This document shows positions 14,561-26,234 of a stretch of 44,693 nucleotides of DNA, piece after piece (position 1 is the first letter of the stretch; every line of letters starts with the position of its first letter). A program made the translations under genes and the position numbers. The DNA is from Lingula anatina (lineage: Eukaryota; Brachiopoda; Lingulata; Lingulida; Lingulidae): positions 67,079 through 111,771 of the forward strand of contig NW_019775647.1 in the NCBI RefSeq assembly GCF_001039355.2, read 5' to 3'. The notes beneath the pieces are model-generated. The model saw only the letters and a list, made by a program, of their open reading frames with translations, did no database searches and was not told the origin of the DNA.

Positions 14561-15006
14561 ATTGACATCAAATACAAAGATTTTACACGAATAAAAAAAG
14601 AAATGAAAAAAAAAAAAAAAAAAAAACGAAGTTAGGTCCCTGTTTACAGCCCATAGTCTACATGCTCTGTCTTTTCCTGTCGGATTAATTGGTATCTTTA
14701 TTTCAGCTGACAATGAGGGCGTTCTTTTTTTATAATTTCACAAAATGATAAAGCTCACTCAGTAAACGGAAAAGAAAAAACTGTCGCGTGCCGCAATGTG
14801 AATTTGTTCCACCTGGCGTCTTGTGTAGAAATGATGAATGACTTGTTGTTCAATTGCTGTGTTTCCGCACGTAACCAAGAGAAACTAATTCATGATGTCA
14901 ATCGTGGAAGAGAATTATATTTAATAATTTGTGTACTTTTATCTGAACTGACAGCGAGGTGGAATCAACAAGAAAAAGGAGAGAGGATTTCCTATTCACA
15001 AGGCTA

Positions 15007-15204
15007 GATAATTGCACTTACTTGACAGATTTGTTCGCGGAACGTTTTAAAGGTGGTTGGTATGTTTGTATAGTTTATGTTTGTAAGCACTGACTTTTAA
15101 AAAAGATTACGGCAAACCGTTACGGCAAACCGTTAGAATGAGACTCAGGCTTATCGTGTATGGGAACATGTCAACTCCTACGTCTTTTAAGCTCTCTGCA
15201 CTTG
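15007..15204. repeat. Direct repeat, left copy (probable contig overlap)
   Basis: These 198 bases recur, as far as I can read identically, directly after the N at 15205. Identical length and sequence on both sides of a gap character point to two overlapping contig ends joined without merging, not to a biological tandem repeat. Confidence 0.9.
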
Positions 15205-15205
15205 N

Positions 15206-15403
15206 GATAATTGCACTTACTTGACAGATTTGTTCGCGGAACGTTTTAAAGGTGGTTGGTATGTTTGTATAGTTTATGTTTGTAAGCACTGACTTTTAAA
15301 AAAGATTACGGCAAACCGTTACGGCAAACCGTTAGAATGAGACTCAGGCTTATCGTGTATGGGAACATGTCAACTCCTACGTCTTTTAAGCTCTCTGCAC
15401 TTG
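15206..15403. repeat. Direct repeat, right copy (probable contig overlap)
   Basis: This is the second copy of the 198-base sequence at 15007-15204. Unique sequence resumes at 15404. Confidence 0.9.
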
Positions 15404-16093
15404 CATTGAATTGCAATTTTTCAGCGTGCTAGAGATATTAATTTAATTCCCCTTACGCCTATGGAAAACTTACAAAGGGGAATGTTTGAAGAGGCTTACT
15501 GATATATGCTACGGTATTACTGCGTAGTTTTACTGATAGTCCGCTACAGAAACTACAGACACCGCCTTGTCATATTTTTTCTGGTCATCTTTCGCAGCTT
15601 TGTTTTCTTCATATTCGAAGGGTTCACCTGCAGGTCTGCTGTTATCACTCGAAGCCAGGATTAGATTACTTGTTGTTCATTAATTAAGTTATCGCAGTTC
15701 TAAGGACTGCATGTGCGCGCTTTGAGTCGCTTCGCTGGGTTAAAGAAGATATCAACCTGTCGCAATAAATATGTTATTGCACATTAGGGCATTATCTCAA
15801 AAAAAGGGGGAGAGATTGATGGGCACTTTATGAAGAACATTTGGCTGTTAATCTAGACTTTCTTTTAAGTATTGTTTATAACTTTGGCACCACTTGTGAA
15901 CGGTATTTTGTAAGGAGAGGAAGCTCCGATTGCGAGACTGAAGGGGGGGGGCGTTGATGCATGTACAGATGTAAGTATCGTGGTCGTAGCAGTGAAAATG
16001 TGCGCGTAATAATATATTGCACAGAAAAATTGTTTTACGCATGTGGACATGTGTCCGCTCACCTTAAATGTGCCTACGTATTGTAGGAAAAGA

Positions 16094-16097
<4 letters not shown>

Positions 16098-16133
<36 letters not shown>
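16098..16133. repeat. (CT)n microsatellite
   Basis: About 18 CT units. Confidence 0.95.
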
Positions 16134-16138
<5 letters not shown>

Positions 16139-16679
16139 ATTAAGTGCAATCTTTTCAGAAAAAAAGCTTTTTCACGGTTCATCACCATGTTGTTTGTCAT
16201 CTTAATTAAAAATCCTGTCATTTTTCGTCAAACCAATCAAATACTCTTCTCGTTTGCGTTAATTGAGTAAAATTCTCAGGGCTACCCCTTAAAAAAATTG
16301 TTTACAAAATGGAAGATCGCGCACTACCAAGAAAGCATTTCTCAAAATGGATGGCTGGTGCATTACCAGAAATGTTTATTCCAAGAACAAACTTTTTCTG
16401 AGGACAACAAGAGGCTAAAGGGTTGCCAGAAGGAGTAGATAAAAGGCAATAGCTTCCACTGATATTACAGATACTGTAACGAGCTCAGAACAACTTTCAG
16501 GGCAAACAGAAAACAGGTGCGCTGTAACCAAATGAGTTTAATAAGAACGCAAGATTTAACTAGGGATGTAAGGTAATTTAAGGTATTAGAATAGGTTCAT
16601 GTTCCACTAGTACACCCTTTCCTTGGGGAAGCTTTTATTCGATTATCGTCAGTCAGTTAAATGTTAACAAGAATGTCAG

Positions 16680-16680
16680 T

Positions 16681-16719
<39 letters not shown>

Positions 16720-16722
16720 TTT
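16680..16722. repeat. (TTTA)n microsatellite
   Basis: About ten uninterrupted ATTT units. Confidence 0.95.
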
Positions 16723-17694
16723 GTCAGGTGCTACAGATCAAGTGTGTTGATATTTTTAAGTTCAGTCAGGGAATTTATGGATTCATAAGATATCATTGGT
16801 ATTATACTGTTGGGCTTTTTGTCTAAAGTCAAGTAACTACATCTTAAGTTCATCTGACGGAAAAAATATATTTTGGGTTTACTTATGTAAGAAATATGTT
16901 ATGCACTTTTATACTTATTTTTTACTGAGTGCAAAATATATTATCTGATAATCCAGTTATAATCTTAGTTAAATGCTCTGTTTTCTATTTTGTTGAAAAG
17001 GTTTAATCCGCACATTTCAAAAATTTCAAAATATTGTATTTAGTAACTAGGGAGTATTTGTATGTTTTATTTGTCTATCTCCACAGACAGCATGGGAAGC
17101 CTCATTGATATCTGGACAGCAAAAATTCAAGGAACAAAATATTTTTCAGAACATGTTTTCTTTGCACAAACCAAAAGTAATCATTGTCCGTTACCAGGGT
17201 AACCACTTAATAACAGTAAACAGTTTATTTTCTGGACTGAAAGCACACGTGGTGGCTTGCTGGATACACCTTCAATGTTTGTGTAAATTAAGGTCGGAGC
17301 ATAGAATCCTAAGTCAACACTTTGTCAAAGAGCTTGGACACAGCCAAAACAGTTTCAGGATTTAAGCACTTCACTCCAAAGAAAATGTTTTAATATGAAA
17401 GGACGACGAGCAGTTTAAGGTTTCGGCATACATACTTTACGATTTGATAAAACAGACCTTGAAAATCGGGGCAAAATATATTTTTTCATCTGTTGCGAGG
17501 TTTCAGCGCTCTCGGCATTCGCTTTTATCCCAGATAACTATTTGGACTTTAAATCTGTGCATTTTCTATTTCAAAACCAATAATATAAAGTAACCATGAG
17601 TATTGCGATGTTTAACCGTTATTTTCCCTCTTTTTCAGTCACCTGCCACATAGTTGAGTGAAGGATCACAAGTAATTTTTACCACGGTATTACA

Positions 17695-17764
17695 ATGTCT
17701 GAGCTAACGGTGTATCTTCTCACGGCACTGGTCTTAGGGATGCTGCACACGTGTACCGGACAAG
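17695..17764 (+). CDS. Gene A exon 1: signal peptide
   Basis: ATG at 17695 opens 23 codons: a short polar N-end (MSEL), a hydrophobic core (VYLLTALVLGML) and a small/polar region ending in CTGQ, the shape of a secretory signal peptide. The donor CAAG|GTGAGA follows in phase 1. Joining its final G to the next exon gives a glycine and keeps the frame. The pyrimidine-rich stretch ending TTTTTCAG at 17638 looks like an acceptor, so this exon may start at 17639 with an untranslated exon upstream. Confidence 0.78.
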
Positions 17765-20700
17765 GTGAGACATTTCTATCTTAAATTGTGCAAAAAAGGT
17801 GAAGAGTGACTCTTTTTTTCTTGCCTACTTGTCTTAAATAGAGTTACGTTAGATTAGAACCAAGACGTGTTATTGCTGATAAATGTCGTTGCTCTCATTT
17901 TCACTCCCATCGTTGCATTGTATTCTTATACACACGCACAAGCATGCGCGCACACTCACATACACGCCAGCTGGCACACGCATAGGCATAGGCCTACCAT
18001 ATTGAAATTACTACCCTAGGGACTTACAACGTATACAGTAATATTAATGCAATTGTCAGTTTTGACTTCTTAAGTGAATCCGTCACTGATATTTCAATTA
18101 CAAATACACTGATAAAGATAGTGTCATAATTAAGATATCATGTCGTACAGATGAACTAATTTCTTTCACCTATCAGTCTTAAACGACACCTTAAAATACA
18201 CCGATTTAAGGTCACGTTTTTTTAATGCAAGCACCAAAAAATAATAATAATAACACATCTAGATTGGCAGCTGCTCTAACTCCCTTTGGTGCTTATTGCG
18301 AAAGAGAGTATCCACAGATAAGAAAAGACACGAGAAAGCTTTTAGAGAAGTTTTAAGGTGAAGAGCCTTCAGCACACCTCTTTCAGACGTGTTATCTGGT
18401 CATCTGGCTTATTTCCACCGCGTCGGCGTCGGGAGGGGCGCAAGGCTTATGAGAGGTTTTTAAAACAACAGTATGCCCCTCATCCCTACCCAAACTACTT
18501 GCAAAAAATAACTGTCCTGATCTCTCCTTTGATCCTGGAGAGACGGGTGTACCCTGAATGTAAAGGTGCGATTCACGTAATGCCTTGACGCGCCTTGGCG
18601 GAGGGGACATGTCATCCCCCTCTTCTCCAAAATAATAAAAAATAGTATATCATATTTTCGCTTTGGTTTTGTCCTCGAGTGAATAGGAAAATAAAACAAA
18701 AATAAAAAAAAAATAATAATCGAAAAAATACAATAGAGAGAAGTGCTAATCCAGCACGTATCTTGCTGTGAAATACAGGCTGTTTGATGTATGATTTCCA
18801 TACATCATTTTCAGTTTATCCTTATGTTAGCTACCGGATATTTCGTTCCAGTATTTATTGTCTATTAATAACATTCGGTGATAAATGATGTCTGCGTTTA
18901 TCAAAGGTAAGAGTATATAAGTAGTGGTCCTTTTGATCGTTTGGTAATTTATTGTTCAGTTGAGTTAGTCTGATGATTACTTGCGCAATTTCGCTCTCCA
19001 GTTTCATCCATTATCTTTCTTTATTTCTCATTTGTTGTTTACCATTTCATCTTCTCAGTCTTTCTTTTTGGGTTTCATTACAAGTAATTAACTATAGTCT
19101 TGCCACTTAAGTCTTGAAGCGAATCTGCATGTTATGGTTGAAACGAATTGGACATATATGAATTAAAAAGAAATAGTATGGGCTGCAGCTATTTCGATTG
19201 AGAAAGTCGGCTCATATAATGCACGAAGGCTTCAAAATAGACGAGGAAGTAAAATAAAAAATTAATTAATTCTGTAAGAGCTATAGTGAGTAAGACAACA
19301 AGGTTTCTATGAATGAAAAAGCTGAATCCAAAAAAGGCTCATGAGGTGCCGTGCCTGTTAAACTGAATGGAAGACAAGAAGAATTCGAAACACACAGAAA
19401 AGCAGACGTGGTGAACTGTGGTAGCACACCGGAGTGGGTTCAAACCTAAATATTTGGATCTGGTTGATAGATCTTGAAATGTTGCGTGAAAAACATGCGT
19501 CCTCTTAATAAAATAACATGCACCCTTCCTTAAGGTCAGAGACAACATATTCCAATATATTTTAAAGTTGTAGATTTAAGGCGCTTTTCGTGACTTCGGC
19601 CACTTACGGGGGCTACCAGATTGTCTTATGTCCTTAATAATAGACCAAGATCGCCCACTCATACTAGACGATTGACACTATTTTTCAACTCTGTTACGAA
19701 ATGTTTACGTCTTAGCATCCGAACAAGGCTTTTTAGATAGAAAGATAGATGACTAGATGGGCATTCTAATAATAGCCTGCCTGAATATTTATAGACACTT
19801 ATCTTACCGTTGCAGGAAAAATATAATCAAGATAAATATGAATGACGTTTAATTTTTCTTTGAGTCTACTGGTACGTCGGGAAGTCCTAATGTATTTTCA
19901 GATTATTCGTGAAATTTGTAAACATTTTAGCATGGCTGGTGCACTGGCATGTTTCTATAGGGGTGGGGGCTCATTCGAGGATGAAAATTTGAGATATATC
20001 AAGATTCTACTTTCTACTTTAATGTGATAGGTAATAAGGATGGGATGGTTTTGGTCTATCTAGTTTTTTTCTTTCTTTCTTTTATTTTTATTTATTTATT
20101 TGTTCGTTGGGGGAAGGGGGGAGGGTGAGGAGAGACGCTTACGAAGCTTAGGTTGGCCGGCTGTCCCATCTCTATCTGTTGGGTAAAGTTGCTGACGTAA
20201 AGTGATAAAAAGCACATTATTTTCATAGTTCACACTTTTATTTTTAAGCTAGAATAAGATTTCTACGTGAAAGATAAAGATATTTAATAAAAAAAAGAAC
20301 AAAACTTTAGCTTTGACCCCGACGTGATTTGAACACGCAACCTTCTGATCTGGAGTCAGACGCGCTACCGTTGCGCCACGGAGTCGTACTTATTTGCGTT
20401 TGAGCTTTAACTCAACCCAATATAAATGTAGCGAAGCTGGCCTACATTCTGTAAATCAATTATCAGTTGGATGCGCTGTATCTGCCTAGAGACAGAAGAA
20501 ATTGCTCATAACGTGAGATAGAGCAATAATCATAAATATTATCAAAATAGCATGCAGAAAACCAGGTACTGGAACGACATTGTTGAGACCAGATAGAGAA
20601 TGCTAACGAAACGGGACTTTGTTATCAAAAATATTTTCACGGTTTCTTCTCCGCGTGGGTCTAACAAGGGAAAAATAACCAGTAAATATTATTTCATTGC

Positions 20701-21998
20701 TTCCATTTTATTGTTGTGTGTTTTCTTCAATTGGTGTAATTTTCTTTTTATTTTGGCCTTGATTTCGCAAATAGGAATGTTGAGACTATAAATAACATTG
20801 GAAGATACGTGAGAGGTAGGGGCCTAAATCGGGCTGTAGGCCTACGCCCGGCAGATATAGGCCTAGTATAGAGTACGGTACTCTTCTGCTACGATCTACT
20901 AAACAGTATAACTAGTACAGGACTTTCTTTCATAAATACATCAAATAAATCATAAGAAAACATGAATTGTATAATCACATAATATTCTGCGTATTCTCGA
21001 ATAAAAAAAATGCCCCATCTTACAGAAGAACAGAAGCTTCTTCAAAATGTTAATTGGAGAGAGACCGAAAGCTTCATCATTATTTATTTATTTATTATTA
21101 TTATTTTTTTTTGGGGGGGGAGGGGGTAAATGAATATAAACAAGGTGTGCGTGTGCATGTGTGTGCATGTGTGTATGTGTGTGTGTGTGTGTGTGTGTTT
21201 GTGTGTCAGAGAGGAGGTATCGCACAGCTAATTTATTTTGATCATGGCCATGTTTTTAATAACAGTCCAGCAGTCTAGCATTCCAAGTGGACTGAGGTTT
21301 CAACGGCTGTCGTGAGTTTCATAAATGGCTGTTTTAATACAGCCGCTACCAAAGCTATGCGGGCACGACACAAATACATCAACAACGATGGGTCACTACG
21401 GTCGATTCCTCCTTTGACAGAAGACAGTGTTTTTAATGGCCTAGCACTATTCATATGACTGAAGTATCAGGATAGCGTTGACATGATAATCTACTTTTAA
21501 GACGCGTTCTGTTGTCGCTGGATCCCTGGTATTAAATAGATAATGGTAGTTGGGTTGATATTTTTTTTACTGAGTCACGGAATTAAGTAGAGCATACAAA
21601 TCCTGACAAAACGTTTGCGCTTGAATCAACATATGACTTTGTTTATTAATCTTCATCTTTTGTCATGCAGTAATAACCCTTGCATGTATAATCAAGGGTA
21701 GTGTGACTTGGTATCAATAGAAATTAAACCATTTAAATAAATGCTACACTTTTAGGCGTAAATGTTCTCTTTATGAAGCTCGGGTCCAGCACAAAAGGAC
21801 TCTATGGCCCACCAACATCGAAAATGCAGCATGAGAACCAAAACGATATCATGCACATTAGGCCTTCATATGGCAAGACAAAATACAACAATGTCCCTCT
21901 TTATCAACAATTAAGCTACCGCTATATAGTTTACTATTGAAATAAGTTATTGGAACCTCGTATCTTCAAAAGGGGTAATTAGACTAACAACAGTTTTT

Positions 21999-22092
<94 letters not shown>

Positions 22093-24123
22093 GTAGTGTG
22101 CCCACCACAAGCTCAGGAAAGTTATTATTATTATTATTATTAATATTATTATTATTGCTACGTGGTGGGCTAACGCTCATTATATGCTTTTATAAGAATA
22201 ACAAAACAATTTTTGAGATCAATTTTCTATAAGGAAATATTTCCTTTATTTATTCCAGGAGCCATCTCATTCATAGGTACGCCATATTTTGCCCGAGTGT
22301 ACCCAGGAGCGCCTGCGGGAACCCACGTGATCACCGTAACAGCAGTGCCATCTAGCGGCATCACAACCGGGCAACCGATACGCTACTATATTTCGAATAA
22401 CGCTAACAAATATTTCTCTATAGACCATACCAGTGGAAAAATCGAGGTGAAGAAATCATACTCTACTTCAAAGGGACAGCAGTTCATTTTCGACGTAATT
22501 GCCAGACAAGGATCCAAGATAGGACAGACAAGAGTTTCTGTAGAGATATCAGAAGAGAATAAATATCCCCCAGTTTTTTCTCGTCCGTCTTACAACACTG
22601 TCGTATGGCGACGAAGTAGCGTCGGAACAACGATTCTGATTGTCAGTACGTCGGACAATGATACGGCGCCGTACAACCGACTCGTAAGGTACAGCGTCAA
22701 TGCGACAAGCAGTGACTCTTCATATTTTTCGATCGACCCCAGAAGCGGAAAGGTTAATCTCAGACAGCAGCTGCCGCAGGCACAAAGTGTGACACAAATA
22801 AAGGCCACTATAGTCGCTACAGACCCAGGTGTGCCTGAAATGACAGCTTCTGTAACGCTGTCAGTGAATATTTCTTTAATATCAGGTAGGTGCTTAATTT
22901 GAAAGTGGATAAGCACAAAAGCTTTCTTCTCGATACTAATTGTTTTTGTGTTTTTGTGATAGCACCAAATTGCAGCTGTTAGCCCACTTTTTCATCGAAC
23001 AGAAATTAGAATTGCCTTTCATCAATTGTTTGTTGCAGATAATTAATTGGAGATTCCTTTTCTACCGTAAACCATGAGAAAAGTCTGCCTGAAACAAGTA
23101 TAACCTACCAATTTGTGTAATTCATTTTCCTCATGTATTTATTCCTCAGAACCAACACAACTGGAAACAAAATTTTCAAATGAGACAACAGTATTGTTGT
23201 GTTGGCGCGAGCCAGCGCATGGTTCACAAATCAAAGGCTATCTGGTGGAATATTGGCCAATTGAAAGCTACGCTGCCAGGAGGTCTGAGACTGTAAGGGC
23301 GGACAAATTTTCCTCTCTCTACTGCACGACGGTGGGAAATCTGACATCTTGGGACGTGTATCATTTTCAAGTATCAGCATATAACGATGATGGCTACGGT
23401 GTTCCAAGCGTGATTCCAAATGTTCCGACTGTTCCACGAGGTGGTACGTATTTTACCGTAGTTTGATTGAATGTTGAACTTTCATGTGTCCAACCTGTTA
23501 TTATGGTTTTGAATTTTACTACTTTTACAAATTTGCGCAAACATGTATATAAATAAAGGGTTTACTAAACTATATTGGTTATTGCTTCAAATTGACCAAC
23601 GATAATAAGTACTAGTAATGTTTCTTTTTTCAAACGTTGTAGTAGGCCTACATGTGAATTAATCAATAATACCAGTTTAACAGTATAGCTCTGAGCAACA
23701 ACTACATATAGATGTTTTTCCTCAAATGAAACTTCACCTCTTATTTGTTTAATTTCCTTTTTTTTTTTGCCAGTGTGTGGCCTCAAGCCCTGTCGTAACG
23801 AGGGTACCTGCGTCCCTGTCAGACAGCGTCCGGGATTCAAATGCCAATGCAAAGAAGGTTATTATGGGAGGATTTGCGAAAGGAAAACAGCATGTGCCTC
23901 ACAGCCTTGTCTAAATAACGGCCAATGTGTCCCTTTGAACTTGCGAGGGCCGACTTTGGGCGCTTCTATTACGGCAGCTTTTATCCTTTCATACAGATGC
24001 CGATGTCCGCCCGGGACGTCCGGCAAAAACTGTGAACACGTAGCTGCATGTTTTTCTAATCCCTGCCAAAACCTTGGCTCTTGTATAAATCTGAAAAGCA
24101 ACAAATCCTATGCATGTCGTTGT
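17695..24123 (+). CDS. Gene A: secreted or membrane cadherin-FN3-EGF protein, 3' truncated by gap
   Basis: The four visible exons are 17695-17764, 22259-22885, 23150-23443 and 23774-24123. All junctions are GT-AG and all are phase 1, so the frame stays open for 447 residues. The order is signal peptide (1-22 or so), two cadherin-like repeats (about 26-232), one fibronectin III domain (about 233-330) and three EGF-like modules (331-447). The third EGF is cut at its fifth cysteine by the N at 24124. Such architectures belong to metazoan adhesion or extracellular-matrix proteins. A transmembrane segment, if present, would lie beyond the gap. I do not recognise a named orthologue. The first cadherin repeat lacks the usual acidic calcium motifs, so calcium-dependent adhesion is uncertain. 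A 4.5-kb first intron contains an antisense tRNA-Trp. Confidence 0.82.
20314..20385 (-). tRNA. tRNA-Trp(CCA)
   Basis: Read on the minus strand, the 72 bases fold as a full cloverleaf. The acceptor GACTCCG pairs with CGGGGTC (one T-G wobble), the anticodon loop is CTCCAGA with anticodon CCA, the T loop is TTCAAAT and the discriminator is A. There is no intron. Internal A and B boxes match the tRNA consensus, and T runs downstream on the minus strand (complement of 20301-20304 and 20290-20296) can terminate Pol III. It is nested antisense in intron 1 of gene A. This looks like a working tryptophan tRNA gene. Confidence 0.95.
21147..21202. repeat. (GT)n microsatellite
   Basis: Interrupted TGTG/TGCATG units, preceded by a poly-T/poly-G stretch near 21104-21126. 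Confidence 0.9.
22001..22155. repeat. (AT)n(AC)n plus (ATT)n compound microsatellite
   Basis: About 24 AT units (22001-22049) run into about 20 AC units (22050-22090). A second tract of ATT units lies at about 22124-22155. The cluster sits just upstream of the gene A exon 2 acceptor. Confidence 0.95.
22259..22885 (+). CDS. Gene A exon 2: two cadherin-like repeats
   Basis: The 627-base exon (209 codons, phase 1 at both ends) follows the acceptor TTATTCCAG and ends ATCAG|GTAGGT. Repeat 1 has the strand motif YFSIDHTSGKIEV and the linker NKYPPVF. Repeat 2 has SDNDTAPYNRLVRYSV, FSIDPRSGKVNL and ATDPGVPEMTASV, matching the cadherin pattern of an acidic DxD, FsID-tGkI and D-G-P. Repeat 1 lacks the DxD and the final DxNDN, so calcium ligation at the inter-repeat linker is probably reduced. 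Confidence 0.85.
23150..23443 (+). CDS. Gene A exon 3: fibronectin type III domain
   Basis: The exon follows the acceptor TTATTCCTCAG and is phase 1 at both ends. It encodes one FN3 domain. The usual marks are present: LLCWREP (strand B Trp), IKGYLVEYWP (strand C), LTSWDVYHFQVSAYNDDGYG (strands F and G with the Tyr corner). Two donors fit in the same phase, GTACGT after 23443 (preferred) and GTGGTA after 23440; they differ by one glycine codon. Confidence 0.85.
23774..24123 (+). CDS. Gene A exon 4: EGF-like modules, truncated by gap
   Basis: The acceptor is a long T tract ending GCCAG. The exon encodes EGF 1 (VCGLKPCRNEGTC ... CQCKEGYYGRIC), EGF 2 (ACASQPCLNNGQC ... CRCPPGTSGKNC) and most of EGF 3 (ACFSNPCQNLGSC ... 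YACRC). They lack the D-x-D-E calcium motif. EGF 2 has an unusually long loop between cysteines 3 and 4. The reading is cut by the N at 24124 before the last cysteine of EGF 3. The sequence after the N does not continue the domain. Confidence 0.85.
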
Positions 24124-24124
24124 N

Positions 24125-25790
24125 TAACCTGGATTCAAATTACACTATACGTGACCGGCTTCTTGGACAAACAACGCCTATTCTTTAGTTTTGGATACCT
24201 GTAACTGACTTGGTTGTTTGAGTGGATTATCTACATATTGATTTTTCTGATAACTGACTTTAAATGAAAAGTAAGAAAGTTGCCGATCCATCTACTTAAT
24301 TTTAGGCACTATATTTTTTTTCTTTAAGTTACATTAAAATTTCTATCGTTTGCATCACAAAAAGCCCATTTCCAATCATCTGCATTGCTGTTGCCTTATA
24401 TATATACTGAACAAATTCCCCTTACTTACCCTCCGGGTCGCTGCGAGTTGTACGGACGGCCTGGCTCGGTAACTATGGAAATAACATTGTCATCCATACG
24501 CTGTTTGGTTTTTGTTAACAATAGTACCATGCCCTGCCCGTCGGGTAATTATTGTGACAAACTTTCTGCTAACAAAAGAGCCAAACCCTAGCTCGCTGAG
24601 ATAAAGATCGAAGCTGAGCGTGGTCGCAATTTTAAAGTGTTCGTCCGAGCGTTAATTGACCTTTAATGCGCGGCGGCTTCACTATACTTTGATCACTCTA
24701 CTCTGATACGGAGATTTTAAGTATAAGAACTCGCCAACAGTGATTTTTAAAAGTCACTTTACCAAAAAGATTCGGTGATGAAAGCAACTTTCGTGTACAT
24801 TGTAGCTATGAATTGATTGAATTAAAATAGAGTTTAATAAATGTATTTATGAATTTATAAAAGATCAAATAAAACACTACTTGCACATGTAATATTTATT
24901 AGGCTTCAAACCGACTTTACTATATACATATTATTAACAAGATTGAAATTTATTTTTATAGTATGTCCTTATATCTCTATTAGCTTAGTTCATGGATGAA
25001 ATGCATTTTTTTCCAAAAAGACTTGTCAGATGTTTGAGTAATAAACATTTTGTAGGCCATCTTTAATATAATTCAGTCTATATTTGCATATAGGATCTCT
25101 CCCATCTACACCCGCAACATTTCTGTCCTTTTGTATTGGTTCATCAACAGTAAACAATCTCCCCATTAACTGAACGCAAAAGTTGCCTGGGGAACTGGCC
25201 CGTTGTCGAATATCAAAAATGTCTTTATTTGACAAGGCGAATGGTGGCCGGCCGAAAGACCGTATCACACCAAGTAGGAAGTGCGTACGTGACCGGCGTA
25301 AATATTATTAAAGACTTTAGCCCAAATTTTGATACAACTGTTTCTCTTTCATTCTTTGATATTAACTCAGCTCATAGGAATAGTTCGTCTTTACGATCTA
25401 AACTCCAACCTTAACCAAAAACCTTCTTCACAATTAAAAGCAGCAGAGAATATATATAAAAGCTGGATAACAATATCTCGGGCTTACTTCACTGTATGGT
25501 ACGTGTCATCTCACATTAATTAACAATCAGTTCAGGTTAGCTTTATTCATGCCGGGTGAACACAGTGATTAAGCTCTGACTATTACATAAGCACTACTGT
25601 GTGACACGCGTCGTCTAAAATTAATGGTAACATTGCGATGACGCTCTTCAATCCAAACTATTCAATTTTACCTAATTCTCAATCATATGGCACGTGTCAT
25701 TAGTGTGTATCTTGACTTCCTAAATGGCCAGTAAGTATTTTGTATAATATGACATGTTTATGTCACTGAAAATTAAGGCCATAATATGTC
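24125..25790. other. Non-coding stretch after the gap
   Basis: No EGF, cadherin or other exon continuing gene A was found. The piece is AT-rich, with a GC-richer patch at about 24425-24680 of unknown nature. Confidence 0.45.
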
Positions 25791-26234
25791 GCGACAAGGC
25801 ATTACTATGTGTTGAAGAAATACGACGAAGGGTTTGGTATTGCCGATAAGACACGCAGTGGACGTCCTTCAAAGGTTGACCTGCGCCACATGAACGTTAT
25901 AGACGAGGAGATGACCAAGAATGATGAATTGGTGGCCTCATAACTAAAAACACGTCTCTTTGAGCGAACAGGTAATTTTATTGAGCAACATGGTATTAAT
26001 TGGTTTCGCACCCCTCTAGAAAGCCCCGACATTAATCCTATTGAAAACGTATGGGCTGAAATAAAACATTACCTGTGTACGCGTGTTAAGCCTTCCACGA
26101 GAGAACAACTTGTTGAAGGCATTAGAGAGGCATGGGAAAATATTAACGCAGAAAAGTGTAATAAATATATTAATCACCTAAAGAAGGTGATTCCAGCGGT
26201 AATTGAGAGAGAAGTCATCAGGCTACTAAACTAG
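25791..26234 (+). pseudogene. Tc1/mariner-like transposase remnant, internally deleted
   Basis: In one plus-strand frame the end of the DNA-binding region (VLKKYDEG ... RSGRPSK) is followed after about 40 codons by the C-terminal catalytic part (NWFRTPLESPDINPIENVW ... IREAWENINAEKCNKYI). The SPD-NPIENVW motif is the hallmark around the last acidic residue of Tc1-like DDE/D enzymes. The two central acidic motifs are missing and there is an in-frame TAA at 25939-25941, so the copy is dead. I could not delimit its inverted repeats. Confidence 0.85.

Larger units (their letters stand above)
15404..17638. other. Gene-free stretch upstream of gene A
   Basis: No supported coding exon. It holds a CT tract (16098-16133) and a TTTA tract (16680-16722). 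A 5' untranslated exon of gene A could lie here, because a strong acceptor-like site ends at 17638, but I cannot place its donor. Confidence 0.45.
17765..22258 (+). other. Gene A intron 1
   Basis: The 4.5-kb intron is bounded by GTGAGA and TTATTCCAG. It contains the antisense tRNA-Trp, a GT microsatellite near 21147-21202 and the AT/AC/ATT repeats at 22001-22155. An open frame at 18358-18588 has a basic stretch but no recognised domain and no splice partners. Confidence 0.7.

Noticed and set aside
15865-16221. 118-codon minus-strand frame with an Arg-Glu run
   Set aside because: Its length depends on the CT microsatellite; no domain seen.
18358-18588. Basic open frame (RRRREGRKAYERFLKQQ)
   Set aside because: It suggests a helix-rich protein but has no recognised domain and no splice partner, and an overlapping minus-strand frame is equally open.
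24385-24591. Possible exon in the GC-richer patch after the gap
   Set aside because: No domain match to EGF or other modules, and no good acceptor/donor pair in phase.
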